NCBI GenBank assembly: GCA_035650255.1
Contig: DASRIA010000073.1
Coordinates: 1 to 52,669 of the forward strand
DNA from: DASRIA01 sp035650255
Lineage (GTDB): Bacteria; Actinomycetota; Thermoleophilia; Solirubrobacterales; JBBDJG01
DNA length: 52,669 bases
Direction: 5' to 3'
In this document: piece after piece, positions 1-10,209 of the stretch
Position numbering within the stretch: position 1 is the first letter of the stretch
Layout: each line of letters starts with the position of its first letter
The notes under the pieces: generated by a model
The model's database searches: none
What the model was told of the DNA's origin: nothing
Seen by the model: only the letters and a program-made list of their open reading frames with translations
Translations under genes and position numbers: made by a program

Positions 1-458
1 GCCACCACGCGCTCCAGCAGGAAGCGCGTGCGCGGCGTGTCGAGGTCGCCGAAGCGCAGCGAGTCGAGCACCGCGACGGGCCGCGCGCCCAGCGCGAAGA
101 TGTCGCGCAGGATGCCGCCCACGCCCGTGGCCGCGCCCTGGAACGGCTCGACGGCGGAGGGGTGGTTGTGGCTCTCGACCTTGAACACGACGGCGAGCCC
201 GTCGCCCACGTCGATCGCGCCCGCGTTCTCGCCCGGGCCCATCAGCACACGCTCCCCCTCGGTGGGGAGCTTGCGCAGCAGCTTCTTAGAGTGCTTGTAG
301 GCGCAGTGCTCGGACCACAGCAGCGAGAACACGGCCAGCTCCACCGCGTTCGGCTCGCGCCCCAGCAGCTCGACGATGCGCCGCGTCTCGTCGTCGGTGA
401 GGCCGAGGGCGCGCGCCTCGGAAAAGAGGCGGGACGTGTCCTCGACGGCCACGCTCAC
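1..458 (-). CDS. purL: Phosphoribosylformylglycinamidine synthase large subunit PurL (5' part, truncated by window edge)
   Basis: PurL is the synthetase subunit of FGAM synthase, step 4 of purine synthesis, and works with PurQ (glutaminase) and PurS (bridge). Only about 152 N-terminal residues are present. Visible are the helical start with SLLWSEHCAYKHSK, the segment GPGENAGAIDVGDGLAVVFK and the ATP-binding signature KVESHNHPSAVEPFQGAATG. This layout, without a long N-terminal PurS-like domain, is the small-type PurL that needs separate PurS and PurQ, both of which lie immediately upstream. I chose the GTG at 458 because it overlaps the purQ stop as GTGA; a second in-frame GTG at 452 is possible. 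The rest of the gene runs off the left end. Confidence 0.95.
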   Translation of the reverse strand, partial: MSVAVEDTSRLFSEARALGLTDDETRRIVELLGREPNAVELAVFSLLWSEHCAYKHSKKLLRKLPTEGERVLMGPGENAGAIDVGDGLAVVFKVESHNHPSAVEPFQGAATGVGGILRDIFALGARPVAVLDSLRFGDLDTPRTRFLLERVV

Positions 459-1126
459 GCCGCGACGGGGGAGAGCGCCGTGAAGAGCCGCAGCCCGTCG
501 GTGGAGCCGGTGAGCGCGTCGGTCGCGTGCTCGGGGTGCGGCATCAGGCCGAGCACGTTGCCGGCCTCGTTGGAGACGCCGGCGACGTCGCGGGTCGAGC
601 CGTTGGGGTTGTGGCCGGCCGCGTAGCGCAGCACGAGCTGGCCGTTCGCCTCGAGCTGGTCGAGCTGCTCGGCGGGGGCGAACCAGCAGCCCGTCGTGTG
701 CTTGACCGGCAGCGACAGCACTTCGCCCGGCTCGGACGCGCGCGTGAACACGGTGCGGTCGTGCTCGACCACCACGTCGACCTGCCGGCACACGAAGCGC
801 AGCGAGTTGTTGGGCAGCAACGCACCGGGCAGCAGGTGCGCCTCGCACAAGACCTGGAAGCCGTTGCAGATCCCGAGCACCGGCCCGCCCTCACCTGCGA
901 AGCGCGACACCTCCTCCATGACCGGCGCAAAGCGCGCGATCGCACCAACGCGCAGATAGTCGCCATAGGAGAAACCGCCCGGGACGATCACCGCGTCGAC
1001 GTCCTTCAGATCGGGGTCCGCGTGCCACAGGTACTCGGGCTCGAGCCCCGCGCGCTCCACCGCGAGCAAGGCGTCGTGCTCGTCACACGAGCCCGGAAAG
1101 AGGACGATGCCGACCCGGGCGCTCAT
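455..1126 (-). CDS. purQ: Phosphoribosylformylglycinamidine synthase glutaminase subunit PurQ
   Basis: PurQ is a class I glutamine amidotransferase that supplies ammonia to PurL. The protein of about 223 residues begins with RVGIVLFPGSCDEHDA and has GGFSYGDYLRVGAIARF, the nucleophile elbow GPVLGICNGFQVL containing the catalytic Cys, and the C-terminal GLMPHPEHA with the catalytic His and Glu. The start is the ATG at 1126, which overlaps the purS stop as ATGA; a longer upstream reading is only an extension across purS. The stop overlaps the purL start, so the three subunits are translationally coupled. Confidence 0.96.
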   Translation of the reverse strand: MSARVGIVLFPGSCDEHDALLAVERAGLEPEYLWHADPDLKDVDAVIVPGGFSYGDYLRVGAIARFAPVMEEVSRFAGEGGPVLGICNGFQVLCEAHLLPGALLPNNSLRFVCRQVDVVVEHDRTVFTRASEPGEVLSLPVKHTTGCWFAPAEQLDQLEANGQLVLRYAAGHNPNGSTRDVAGVSNEAGNVLGLMPHPEHATDALTGSTDGLRLFTALSPVAA

Positions 1127-1359
1127 CCGATGGCCTGCACCTCGTAGCTCTCGATCAGCGGGTTCGCCAGCAGCCGCTCGCACATCTCGCGCACCTGCGC
1201 CTCGACGTCGCCGTCACCCGCGACGTCCAGCTCGACCAGCCGGCCGACGTGCACGTTCGAGACGTCGTCGTAGCCGAGCGCGGGCAGCGCCCGCTCGACC
1301 GCCTGCCCCTGGGGATCGAGGATGCCCTCCTTGGGCCTGATCAGGACGCGGACCCTCAA
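1123..1359 (-). CDS. purS: Phosphoribosylformylglycinamidine synthase subunit PurS
   Basis: This small (78 aa) bridge subunit of FGAM synthase dimerises and holds PurQ on PurL. The sequence has the family pattern: a first strand RVRVLIRPKEGILDPQGQAVERAL, then a central VGRLVELDV and a C-terminal NPLIESYEV. The start codon is TTG at 1359, overlapping the purC stop as TTGA; the stop overlaps the purQ start. Size and position between purC and purQ are typical for Gram-positive purine operons. Confidence 0.94.
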   Translation of the reverse strand: MRVRVLIRPKEGILDPQGQAVERALPALGYDDVSNVHVGRLVELDVAGDGDVEAQVREMCERLLANPLIESYEVQAIG

Positions 1360-2231
1360 CTATCGAGCCAGCGCTGGAACGGCTGTCCCGCGATGCGCTC
1401 GTACGCCTCGACGTACTTTGCGCGCGTGGCCTCGACCACGTCCGGAGGCAGCTCCGGCCCGGGCGGCGAGTGGTCCCAGCCCGTCTGGTCCACCCAGTCG
1501 CGCACGAATTGCTTGTCGAACGACGGCTGGCCGCGGCCCGGCTCGTACTGGTCGGCGGGCCAGAAGCGCGACGAGTCGGGCGTCAGGACCTCGTCGGCGA
1601 GCACGATGCGGCCCTCGTCGTCGCGGCCGAACTCGAACTTGGTGTCGGCCAGGATGATCCCCTGGCGCTCCGCGTGCTCGGCGCCGCGCGCGTACACCTC
1701 GAGCGAGAGGCGGCGCAGCTCCTCCATCGTCGCGCGGTCGCCGACGATCTCGGCGGCGCGGTCGAAGTCGACGTTCTCGTCGTGCTCGCCCAGCTCCGCC
1801 TTGGTCGCGGGCGTGAAGATCGGCTCCGGCAGGCGGTCGGACTCGCGCAGGCCGGCCGGCAGCTCGACGCCGCACACCGCCTGGCTCTGCTTGTACTCCT
1901 TCCAGCCCGACCCGGACAGATAGCCGCGCACGACGCACTCCACGGGGAAGATGTCGAGCTTGCGCACCAGCATCCCGCGCCCGCGCGCCTCCTCCGGCAC
2001 ATCGGTCGAGAGCAGGTGGTTCGGGACGATGTCCGCGGTGCGACCGAACCAGAACGCCGACAGGCCGGTGAGCACCTTGCCCTTGTCCGGGATCGGGGTC
2101 GGCAGCACGACGTCGTAGGTCGAGACACGGTCGGACGCGACCATCAGGAGCTGGTCCCCGAGGTCGTACATCTCCCTGACCTTCCCGCGACTGTGGAGGG
2201 TGAGGCCCGCTAGTTCGGCGGCTTCGGGCAC
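1356..2231 (-). CDS. purC: Phosphoribosylaminoimidazole-succinocarboxamide synthase (SAICAR synthetase)
   Basis: PurC couples CAIR to aspartate using ATP. The 291-residue protein shows the N-terminal HSRGKVREMYDLG, the ATP-loop region VASDRVSTYDVV, the signature FPVECVVRGYLSGSGWKEY and the C-terminal SFDKQFVRDWVDQTGWD. The start is GTG at 2231. No proper Shine-Dalgarno spacing is seen: GGGGAG abuts the GTG. However TAGCAT lies exactly 7 nt upstream, consistent with a leaderless internal transcript in addition to read-through from purB, whose stop is 37 nt upstream. Confidence 0.95.
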   Translation of the reverse strand: MPEAAELAGLTLHSRGKVREMYDLGDQLLMVASDRVSTYDVVLPTPIPDKGKVLTGLSAFWFGRTADIVPNHLLSTDVPEEARGRGMLVRKLDIFPVECVVRGYLSGSGWKEYKQSQAVCGVELPAGLRESDRLPEPIFTPATKAELGEHDENVDFDRAAEIVGDRATMEELRRLSLEVYARGAEHAERQGIILADTKFEFGRDDEGRIVLADEVLTPDSSRFWPADQYEPGRGQPSFDKQFVRDWVDQTGWDHSPPGPELPPDVVEATRAKYVEAYERIAGQPFQRWLDS

Positions 2232-2238
2232 CTCCCCG

Positions 2239-2244
2239 ATGCTA
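2239..2244 (-). promoter_or_regulatory. Candidate -10 box for a leaderless purC transcript
   Basis: TAGCAT fits TANNNT and lies 7 nt before the purC GTG in the 37-bp purB-purC gap. That spacing would start transcription at or next to the start codon. No clear -35 hexamer is seen. Confidence 0.45.
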
Positions 2245-2268
2245 ACAGCGAGCGAAGCGGGAATGCGG

Positions 2269-3561
2269 CTAGTCCAAGGCTTGCAGGCGCTTCAGGATCT
2301 CGGGCTCGTGGCGGACGAACCGGGCGTAGTCGAACAGCTCGTCGAGCCGCTGCGAGTCGAGCCGCTCGGTGACCGCCGGCACCTGCTCCAGCAGTTCCCG
2401 GAAGTAGCGGCCTTCGTCCCACGCACGTTGCGCGTTCTCCTGCACGACCCGGTATGCCTCGTCACGCGTCATGCCGGCCTCGACGAGCGCGTTCAGCACG
2501 CCCTGGCTGAACAGCGCGCCGTGGGTCAGCTCCAGGTTCGCGCGCATCCGGTCCGGGTGTACGTGCAGCCCCTCGACGACCCGCAGCATCAGGTGCTGCA
2601 TGTAGTGGAGCAGCGTGGTGGCGTCGGGCAGCACCACCCGCTCGACCGAGGAGTGGGTGATGTCGCGCTCGTGCCACAGTGCCACGTTCTCGAGGCCCGC
2701 CTGTGCGTACCCGCGCAGCAGCCGGGCCAGGCCGGCGACCCGCTCGCAGGTGATCGGGTTGCGCTTGTGGGGCATCGCGCTGGAGCCCTTCTGGCCCTCG
2801 CGAAACGGCTCCTCGGCCTCGCGCACCTCGGTGCGCTGGAGGTGGCGGATCTCCGTCGCGAGCCGTTCCAGGCCGGCCCCTGCGGAGGCGATCGCCGACA
2901 GCACGGCGGCATGGCGGTCGCGCGGGACGATCTGCGTGGAGACATCTTCGGGGCGCAGGCCGAGCCGCCCGAGCGTGGCGCGCTCCACGTCCGGGCCGAG
3001 CGCCGAATACGTGCCCACCGCGCCCGAGAGCTTGCCCACCTCGGCGTCCGCGAACGCGGCCCGCAGCCGCTCCGTGTTGCGCTGGCTCTCGAACGCGAAG
3101 CCGGCCAGCTTCAGCGCGAACGTGGTCGGCTCGGCGTGCACGCCGTGCGTGCGCCCGATGCAGAGGGTGCCCTCGAACTCGCGCGCGCGCGTGACGAGCG
3201 CGGCGGTGAGGGCGCCGGAGAGCAGCTCGCGGCCGGCCTCGCGGAGCTGGAGCGCGAGCGCGGTGTCGAGCACGTCGGAAGAGGTGAGGCCGTAGTGGAT
3301 CCAGCGGCCGGCATCGCCCACCGCCCCCGATACGACGTCGACGAAGGCGGCGACGTCGTGGTCGGTGACCTGCTCGCGCTCGCGCACCGCCTCCGGCGTG
3401 GCCGCGGCGCGCGACTTGATCTGCTCCAGGTCGGCGGCGGGAATCACTCCCTGCTCGGCGAGCGTCTCGCAGACGGCGACCTCGACCTGCAGCCAGGCCT
3501 CGAGCTTGCGCTCCTCCGACCACACGAGCGCCATCTCGGGGCGCGTATAACGCTCGATCAA
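2269..3561 (-). CDS. purB: Adenylosuccinate lyase
   Basis: PurB acts twice in AMP synthesis, releasing fumarate from SAICAR and from adenylosuccinate. The 430-residue protein starts with the family-typical IERYTRPEMALVWSEE and carries HYGLTSSDVLDTA, the substrate-binding GRTHGVHAEPTTFALK, and the fumarase-superfamily signature GSSAMPHKRNPITCE. The start is TTG at 3561, overlapping the purE stop as TTGA; the same strand stays open a further 20 codons upstream but those overlap purE and lack family similarity. It lies between purE and purC in a co-directional operon. Confidence 0.95.
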   Translation of the reverse strand: MIERYTRPEMALVWSEERKLEAWLQVEVAVCETLAEQGVIPAADLEQIKSRAAATPEAVREREQVTDHDVAAFVDVVSGAVGDAGRWIHYGLTSSDVLDTALALQLREAGRELLSGALTAALVTRAREFEGTLCIGRTHGVHAEPTTFALKLAGFAFESQRNTERLRAAFADAEVGKLSGAVGTYSALGPDVERATLGRLGLRPEDVSTQIVPRDRHAAVLSAIASAGAGLERLATEIRHLQRTEVREAEEPFREGQKGSSAMPHKRNPITCERVAGLARLLRGYAQAGLENVALWHERDITHSSVERVVLPDATTLLHYMQHLMLRVVEGLHVHPDRMRANLELTHGALFSQGVLNALVEAGMTRDEAYRVVQENAQRAWDEGRYFRELLEQVPAVTERLDSQRLDELFDYARFVRHEPEILKRLQALD

Positions 3562-4067
3562 CAGCCCATGATGCGCGCCGCGAGCACGGCAGCGTTCTTC
3601 GCGCCGTTGATCGCGACGCACGCGACGGGGACTCCCGGCGGCATCTGCACAGTCGACAGCAACGCGTCCAGCCCGTCGCCGACGGTGTTCTTGGCTTTGA
3701 TGGGCACGCCGATCACCGGGAGGTCCGTGTGCGCCGCGACCACCCCGGGCAGCGCCGCCGACATGCCCGCCGCCGCGATGATCACGCGCAGGCCGCGCAT
3801 GTGCGCGTTGCGCGCGTAGTCGGCCACCGCCTGCGGGTCGCGATGCGCCGACAGGACACGTACCTCGAAAGCGATGCCGCGCTCGTGCAGTTCCTTGCCG
3901 GCCGGCTCCATCGTGGGCTTGTCGCTGGCCGAGCCCATGATGATGCCGACCCGCGGAGCGTCGACCTCCATCCCTTCGAAGGCCTCCTCCACCTCTGGCA
4001 TCGTCTCGGGTGGCTGCGGGTCGGTCTCGCTGGTGGCGGCGCCGCGCTGCGGCTCGAGGGTCTCCAT
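3558..4067 (-). CDS. purE: N5-carboxyaminoimidazole ribonucleotide mutase PurE
   Basis: PurE interconverts N5-CAIR and CAIR. The recognisable domain begins near residue 38 with PRVGIIMGSASDKPTM, followed by VLSAHRDP (catalytic SAHR), AAAGMSAALPGVVAAH, LPVIGVPI and VQMPPGVPVACVAI. Two features are odd. The position that reads HLPG in enterobacterial class I PurE reads ALPG here. The protein also ends at AARIMGC, lacking the roughly 25-residue C-terminal helix of the E. coli enzyme. The first 32 residues are acidic and low-complexity, so the ATG at 3971, preceded by GGAGGAGG 11 nt away, is an alternative start. No purK is visible. Confidence 0.9.
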   Translation of the reverse strand: METLEPQRGAATSETDPQPPETMPEVEEAFEGMEVDAPRVGIIMGSASDKPTMEPAGKELHERGIAFEVRVLSAHRDPQAVADYARNAHMRGLRVIIAAAGMSAALPGVVAAHTDLPVIGVPIKAKNTVGDGLDALLSTVQMPPGVPVACVAINGAKNAAVLAARIMGC

Positions 4068-4077
4068 GCGCGGGAGG

Positions 4078-5367
4078 CTAACCCACTCGCTCCGCGACGC
4101 GGGCGGCGATGTCCGGGCGGTACTGCGCCCCCTTGAACTCGATCTGCTGCACGGCCTCGTACGCCCGCGCCCGCGCCTCCTCGATCGACTCCCCGAGGCC
4201 GGTGACGTTCAGGACCCTGCCTCCGGCCGTGACGATCTTGCCGAGCTGCCGCGCGGTGCCGCAGTGCGTCAGCTCCACGTGCTCCAGGCCGCCCAGCCCG
4301 TCGAGGCCGCCGATCACGTCGCCCTTGCTGGAGGAGGCCGGATATCCGGCCGACGCGAGCACGACCGTGACCGCCCACTCGTCCGCCCAGTCGAGCTGCA
4401 TGCCGGCGAGGCCGCCCGGCGGGATGCACGCCTCGAGGGCCTTCAGCAGGTCGGTCCGCAGCCGCGGCAGCACCGCCTGCGTCTCCGGGTCGCCGAAGCG
4501 CGCGTTGAACTCGAGCACCTTCGGTCCCGCCGCGGTCATCATCAGGCCCGCGTACAGCACGCCGTGGAACGGCGTGCCGCGCTGCTTGAAGCGATCGACG
4601 ATCGGCTGGTGCACGGACTGCGCAATCTCGGCAGCGCGCGCGGCGTCGATGCCCGGGACGGGGGAGTAGCTCCCCATCCCGCCGGTGTTCGGGCCGGTGT
4701 CGCCCTCGCCGATGCGCTTGAAGTCCTGCGCCGGCGCCATCGGCAGCGCACGCTCGCCGTCGCACAGCGCGAGCAGCGACAGCTCCTCGCCCTCGAGGAA
4801 CTCCTCCACCAGCACCCGCGCGCCCGCGTCGCCGAAGCGGCGGTCGACGAAGAAGTCGCGCAGCGCGGCACGCGCCTCGGCAGGCGACTGGGCGATGATC
4901 ACGCCCTTGCCCGCCGCCAGCCCGTCGGCCTTCAGCACGGCGGGATACGAGGCGCAGTCCATCTGCGCCTCCGCCTCTTCATATGTGGTGAACTCGACCC
5001 ACGATGCGGTCGGCACGCCCGCCTCGCGCATCAGCTCCTTCGCGAACGCCTTGCTGCCCTCGATCTGCGCCGCCGCCGCGCGCGGGCCGAACGCGCGCAG
5101 GCCTTCGGCCTCGAGCGCGTCCACGACGCCCGCGACAAGTGGGGCCTCGGGCCCGATCACGGTCAGGCCGGCCTGCTCGCCGGCCGCCAGCCGCACGATC
5201 CCGTCGATGTCCTCGGCAGCCACGTCGAAGCACTGCGCGTCGGCCGCGATGCCGGCGTTGCCGGGTGCGCACAGCACCTCAGGCGCGCGCGGGCTGCGCA
5301 GCAGGGCTCGCACGATCGCGTGCTCGCGGCCGCCGCCGCCCACGACCAGGACCTTCCCGCCGCTCAC
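4078..5367 (-). CDS. purD: Phosphoribosylamine--glycine ligase (GAR synthetase)
   Basis: PurD is an ATP-grasp enzyme that joins phosphoribosylamine to glycine. The 429-residue protein begins with the family-typical KVLVVGGGGREHAIVRAL and contains PGNAGIA, VIGPEAPLVAG, KADGLAAGKGVIIA (ATP-grasp lysine loop), GPNTGGMGSYSP and LEFNARFGDPETQAVLPRL (metal ligands). I chose the GTG at 5367 because it matches the family N-terminus and overlaps the stop of the upstream B-box gene as GTGA; the longer open frame upstream is arginine-rich shadow sequence. purE follows after 10 nt. Confidence 0.96.
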   Translation of the reverse strand: MSGGKVLVVGGGGREHAIVRALLRSPRAPEVLCAPGNAGIAADAQCFDVAAEDIDGIVRLAAGEQAGLTVIGPEAPLVAGVVDALEAEGLRAFGPRAAAAQIEGSKAFAKELMREAGVPTASWVEFTTYEEAEAQMDCASYPAVLKADGLAAGKGVIIAQSPAEARAALRDFFVDRRFGDAGARVLVEEFLEGEELSLLALCDGERALPMAPAQDFKRIGEGDTGPNTGGMGSYSPVPGIDAARAAEIAQSVHQPIVDRFKQRGTPFHGVLYAGLMMTAAGPKVLEFNARFGDPETQAVLPRLRTDLLKALEACIPPGGLAGMQLDWADEWAVTVVLASAGYPASSSKGDVIGGLDGLGGLEHVELTHCGTARQLGKIVTAGGRVLNVTGLGESIEEARARAYEAVQQIEFKGAQYRPDIAARVAERVG

Positions 5368-5891
5368 TGCGTCCTCTGCCACGCGAAGTAGACGGCGATC
5401 GCGGCGCCCAGCACGACGAAGGGCGCACGCGCGAGCGAGTCGGCGACCTCTCCGATGTCCGCGCCGTAGTAAAGCGCGTAGGGGAACAGGTACGCCCACA
5501 TCACGCCGCCGATCGCGATGTAGCCGGTGGTCGGCCCGCGGAACCGGCCGCTGGCCGCCAGCACCAGCTCACCCATGGCGATGCCGATCAGCCAGCCCAG
5601 GATCAGCGCGAAGAACAGCCCGAAGCCCTGCAGGATGAGGATCCCGAGTCCCATGGCCAGCCCGCCGAAGAAGGCCGCGGCGACGGCACGCGCCGCCCGG
5701 TCCGGCTTCAGCCGGACGAGCGCGGAGCGTGGCTGGCGCGCGCAGTCCGGGCATTTGATCCCGACCGGCGTGTAGACCATGCAATCCGTGCAGATCGGCC
5801 GCTCGCAGTTGGCGCACGACACCGCCGTCTCGCGGCTCGGATGGCGGTAACAGACCGTCTGGGTGGCCGGCTCTTGCGTCGAGGATTCCAA
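5364..5891 (-). CDS. B-box zinc-finger membrane protein of unknown function
   Basis: The 175-residue protein has an N-terminal B-box-like zinc module (C14, H17, C26, C29, C34, C37, C47, C50; core CYRHPSRETAVSC and CANCERPICTDC), a short basic linker, then about four membrane helices between residues 66 and 170. The family is common in actinobacteria, often beside rhomboid genes, but here there is no protease domain. It is the first gene of the purine operon and overlaps purD by 4 nt, so the two are co-transcribed; whether it acts in purine metabolism is unknown. The start is TTG at 5891 with TAACAT 8 nt upstream, suggesting a leaderless transcript. Confidence 0.8.
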   Translation of the reverse strand: MESSTQEPATQTVCYRHPSRETAVSCANCERPICTDCMVYTPVGIKCPDCARQPRSALVRLKPDRAARAVAAAFFGGLAMGLGILILQGFGLFFALILGWLIGIAMGELVLAASGRFRGPTTGYIAIGGVMWAYLFPYALYYGADIGEVADSLARAPFVVLGAAIAVYFAWQRTQ

Positions 5892-5899
5892 GTACCTCG

Positions 5900-5905
5900 A
5901 TGTTA
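5900..5905 (-). promoter_or_regulatory. Candidate -10 box heading the purine operon
   Basis: TAACAT is 8 nt upstream of the TTG start of the B-box gene, the first gene of the pur operon. The same TAACAT-N8-start arrangement occurs at 20283. Leaderless initiation is inferred from spacing only. Confidence 0.45.
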
Positions 5906-5922
5906 CTTGCGCCTCTACTCGC

Positions 5923-6204
5923 CTAGAGGGACTCGATGAACTCGTCGATCGGGATGGCGGGGAGGGACTCGTAGTGGGCGGTGCCGCGCGATCCCAGCTC
6001 GATCGACAGCTTCGACATGGTCTTGTCGTCAGGGGCCTCGATCACGTTGACGAAGTCGAAGCGGCCGAGCGTGGCCCACTGCGCGACGACCTTGCAGCCG
6101 ATCTGCTCGACCTCCTTGTTGACCTCCCTGATGCGCGTCGGGTTGTTCTTGACCGTCTGGACGCCCTCGGGCGTGAGCGTCGAGAGCATGATGAACGTGG
6201 GCAT
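5923..6204 (-). CDS. GYD-domain protein
   Basis: A small (93 aa) ferredoxin-fold type protein of the GYD family. It starts MPTFIMLSTLTPEG and has the family pattern TRIREVNKEVEQIGCKV, WATLGRFDFVNVIEAPDD and a C-terminal hydrophobic strand. The biochemical role of the family is not established. A strong Shine-Dalgarno (AGAGGAGGAG) precedes the ATG at 6204, in contrast to its neighbours. It has its own promoter in the 80-bp divergent spacer, and read-through into the pur operon is possible because only 31 nt separate it from the B-box gene. Confidence 0.85.
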   Translation of the reverse strand: MPTFIMLSTLTPEGVQTVKNNPTRIREVNKEVEQIGCKVVAQWATLGRFDFVNVIEAPDDKTMSKLSIELGSRGTAHYESLPAIPIDEFIESL

Positions 6205-6284
6205 GTCTCCTCCTCTGATTTGCGCGAAGTGGGGGCTGCTCTCGCGTTATAGAGGAACTGGGGCCGGGGCGTAAGATCGGTCTC
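6205..6284. promoter_or_regulatory. Divergent promoter region between the GYD gene and the ECC-motif gene
   Basis: The minus strand holds TATAAC at 6245-6250, a plausible -10 for the GYD gene with a leader containing its Shine-Dalgarno. The plus strand holds TAAGAT at 6272-6277, 7 nt before the GTG at 6285, consistent with a leaderless transcript. Confidence 0.4.
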
Positions 6285-6611
6285 GTGAAGGAACTGCCGA
6301 TCGCCTGCACGCTGAGCTCCTCCGGGATGCAGGAGCGGGCCGAGTGGCTGCGGCGCCTGGGAGCGGCGAGCCTGCTGGACGGGCGGCGCACCGATGACGG
6401 CCTCGACCTGCGGTTCGAGGCGGGCGCCGAGGACGAGGTTCGCAGGTGGATGAGGGCGGAAGGGGAATGCTGCGCGTTCCTGGCGTTCGACCTGGATCCC
6501 GGCGCGGACCACTTGCGCCTGCGCGTCAGCGGCCCGTCCGGCGCCGAGCCCGTGCTCGACGGCCTCCTCGCCGCGCTGTCGGGACCGACTGCGGCTTCTT
6601 ACACGCCATAG
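6285..6611 (+). CDS. Small conserved hypothetical protein with ECC motif
   Basis: A 108-residue soluble protein starting at GTG 6285. It opens with IACTLSSSGMQERAEW and has a central GECCAFLAFDLD with adjacent cysteines 62-63, followed by a strand LRLRVSGPSGAEPVLDGL. This pattern (CTL..., a polar arginine-rich middle, ECC-x-F, then a GP/AP-rich strand) recurs in small actinobacterial proteins sometimes found near metal-responsive regulators; I know of no proven function. The cysteine pair could bind a metal or be redox active. The stop codon lies inside a hairpin shared with the convergent mscL gene. Confidence 0.65.
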   Translation: MKELPIACTLSSSGMQERAEWLRRLGAASLLDGRRTDDGLDLRFEAGAEDEVRRWMRAEGECCAFLAFDLDPGADHLRLRVSGPSGAEPVLDGLLAALSGPTAASYTP

Positions 6612-6617
6612 CGTGTA
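6600..6617. terminator. Bidirectional terminator-like hairpin over the ECC-gene stop codon
   Basis: Perfect 7-bp inverted repeat TACACGC / GCGTGTA with a 4-nt CATA loop, in the 21-bp convergent gap between the ECC-motif gene and mscL. The TAG stop of the former sits within it. No T-run follows on either strand. Confidence 0.5.
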
Positions 6618-6632
6618 GTACCTCGCAGGCGA

Positions 6633-7025
6633 TCAGGCCGGAACGGCCGCGGGGGAGTCCTTGCCGCAGTAAGCGCACGTGCCCGCGCCGACCGGTATCT
6701 CCGAGAGGCAGTGGGGGCACTCGCGCGTGGTCGTCTTGGCCGGCATCACCTTCTGGATTGCCTGCACGATCAGGAACAGCACGAACGCGATGATCAGGAA
6801 CGTGACGAGCGCGGTCAGGAAGCTCCCGTAGCGGATCACTCCGTCGCCGATGCTGAACGTGAGGTCGTCGAAGCTCGGCTCGCCGACGATCGCGGCGATC
6901 AAATTCATGATCACGTCGTCCACCAGCGAGGTGACGACGGCGGCGAAGGCGACGCCCAGCACGAACGCGATCGCAACGTCGATCAGGTTTCCCCTGAACG
7001 CGAACTCCTTGAATGCCTTGAGCAT
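6633..7025 (-). CDS. mscL: Large-conductance mechanosensitive channel MscL with C-terminal zinc ribbon
   Basis: MscL is a homopentameric inner-membrane channel opened by membrane tension during hypo-osmotic shock. The 130-residue protein has the family N-terminus FKEFAFRGNLIDVAIAFVLGVAFAAVV (read as two adjoining motifs), TM1 at residues 15-37, a periplasmic loop, and TM2 at about 66-92. Instead of the usual charged bundle alone, the C-terminus carries CPHC and CAYC (residues 103/106 and 117/120), a rubredoxin-like zinc-ribbon knuckle pair. The start is ATG 7025 with GAGGAGGAG upstream; a longer reading frame is not supported. Confidence 0.93.
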   Translation of the reverse strand: MLKAFKEFAFRGNLIDVAIAFVLGVAFAAVVTSLVDDVIMNLIAAIVGEPSFDDLTFSIGDGVIRYGSFLTALVTFLIIAFVLFLIVQAIQKVMPAKTTTRECPHCLSEIPVGAGTCAYCGKDSPAAVPA

Positions 7026-7175
7026 CGGGCTCCTCCTCGTCGAACGGTCGGTCGCGCCTGCCGAGAACGATGGGGAGACTAGGTCAGGCGGGCCCCCTTC
7101 GAGAAGCAACAGCCTTGGAATTGCAGGGGAAAGTTCAGTGCCGAGGTTCTCGAACGTACGTCGCTGGTCGTCGCG

Positions 7176-9759
<2,584 letters not shown>

Positions 9760-9770
<11 letters not shown>

Positions 9771-10209
9771 TCGGGTTCCTGTCTGAAGTTCGTTTGTTGT
9801 TACTGCCTGGTCGCTCGATCGGGATCTGCGTCCCGAGGTGGTCCTTGGGCGGCTCCCAGCGCACGAGCTCGCGCTTGTACGAGCGGTGGACCTCGTCGAT
9901 GCGCGCGAGCATCTCGCGCTGCATGCTCTCCATGCGCTGCTGCATCGCGTCCATCAGCTCTTCCATCTCCAGCACCCGCTCGACGCCGGCGAGGTTCATC
10001 CCGAACTCGGTCGTCAGCTCCTGGATGCGCTTCAGGCGCTCCACGTCACGCTGCGAGTAGAGCCGCGTCTGCTTCGGCGAGCGCGCCGGCTTGATCAGCC
10101 CGCGCTCCTCGTACACGCGCAGGGTCTGCGGGTGCATGCCCGCCAGGCGCGCGGCCACGGAGATCATGAACACGCCCTGCTTCCTCGAGAACAGCTCATC
10201 CTTCTTCAT
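9760..10209 (-). CDS. hspR: Heat-shock repressor HspR (MerR family)
   Basis: HspR is an autoregulated repressor of dnaK-type operons in actinobacteria that uses DnaK as co-repressor. The 149-residue protein begins MKKDELFSRKQGVFM and has the MerR helix-turn-helix ISVAARLAGMHPQTLRVYEERGL plus LYSQRDVERLKRIQEL, then a coiled dimerisation helix (about 75-115) rich in Met and Glu. The ATG at 10209 overlaps the dnaJ stop as TGATG; the same frame is open far upstream through dnaJ but that is shadow sequence. Its place between dnaJ and clpB fits autoregulation of the whole operon. Confidence 0.95.

Noticed and set aside
2200..3819. Very long plus-strand open frame (539 codons) opposite purB/purE
   Set aside because: It is antisense to clearly conserved purB and purE; long spurious antisense frames are expected in such GC-rich DNA and the translation shows no domain, only His/Arg/Ala-rich sequence.
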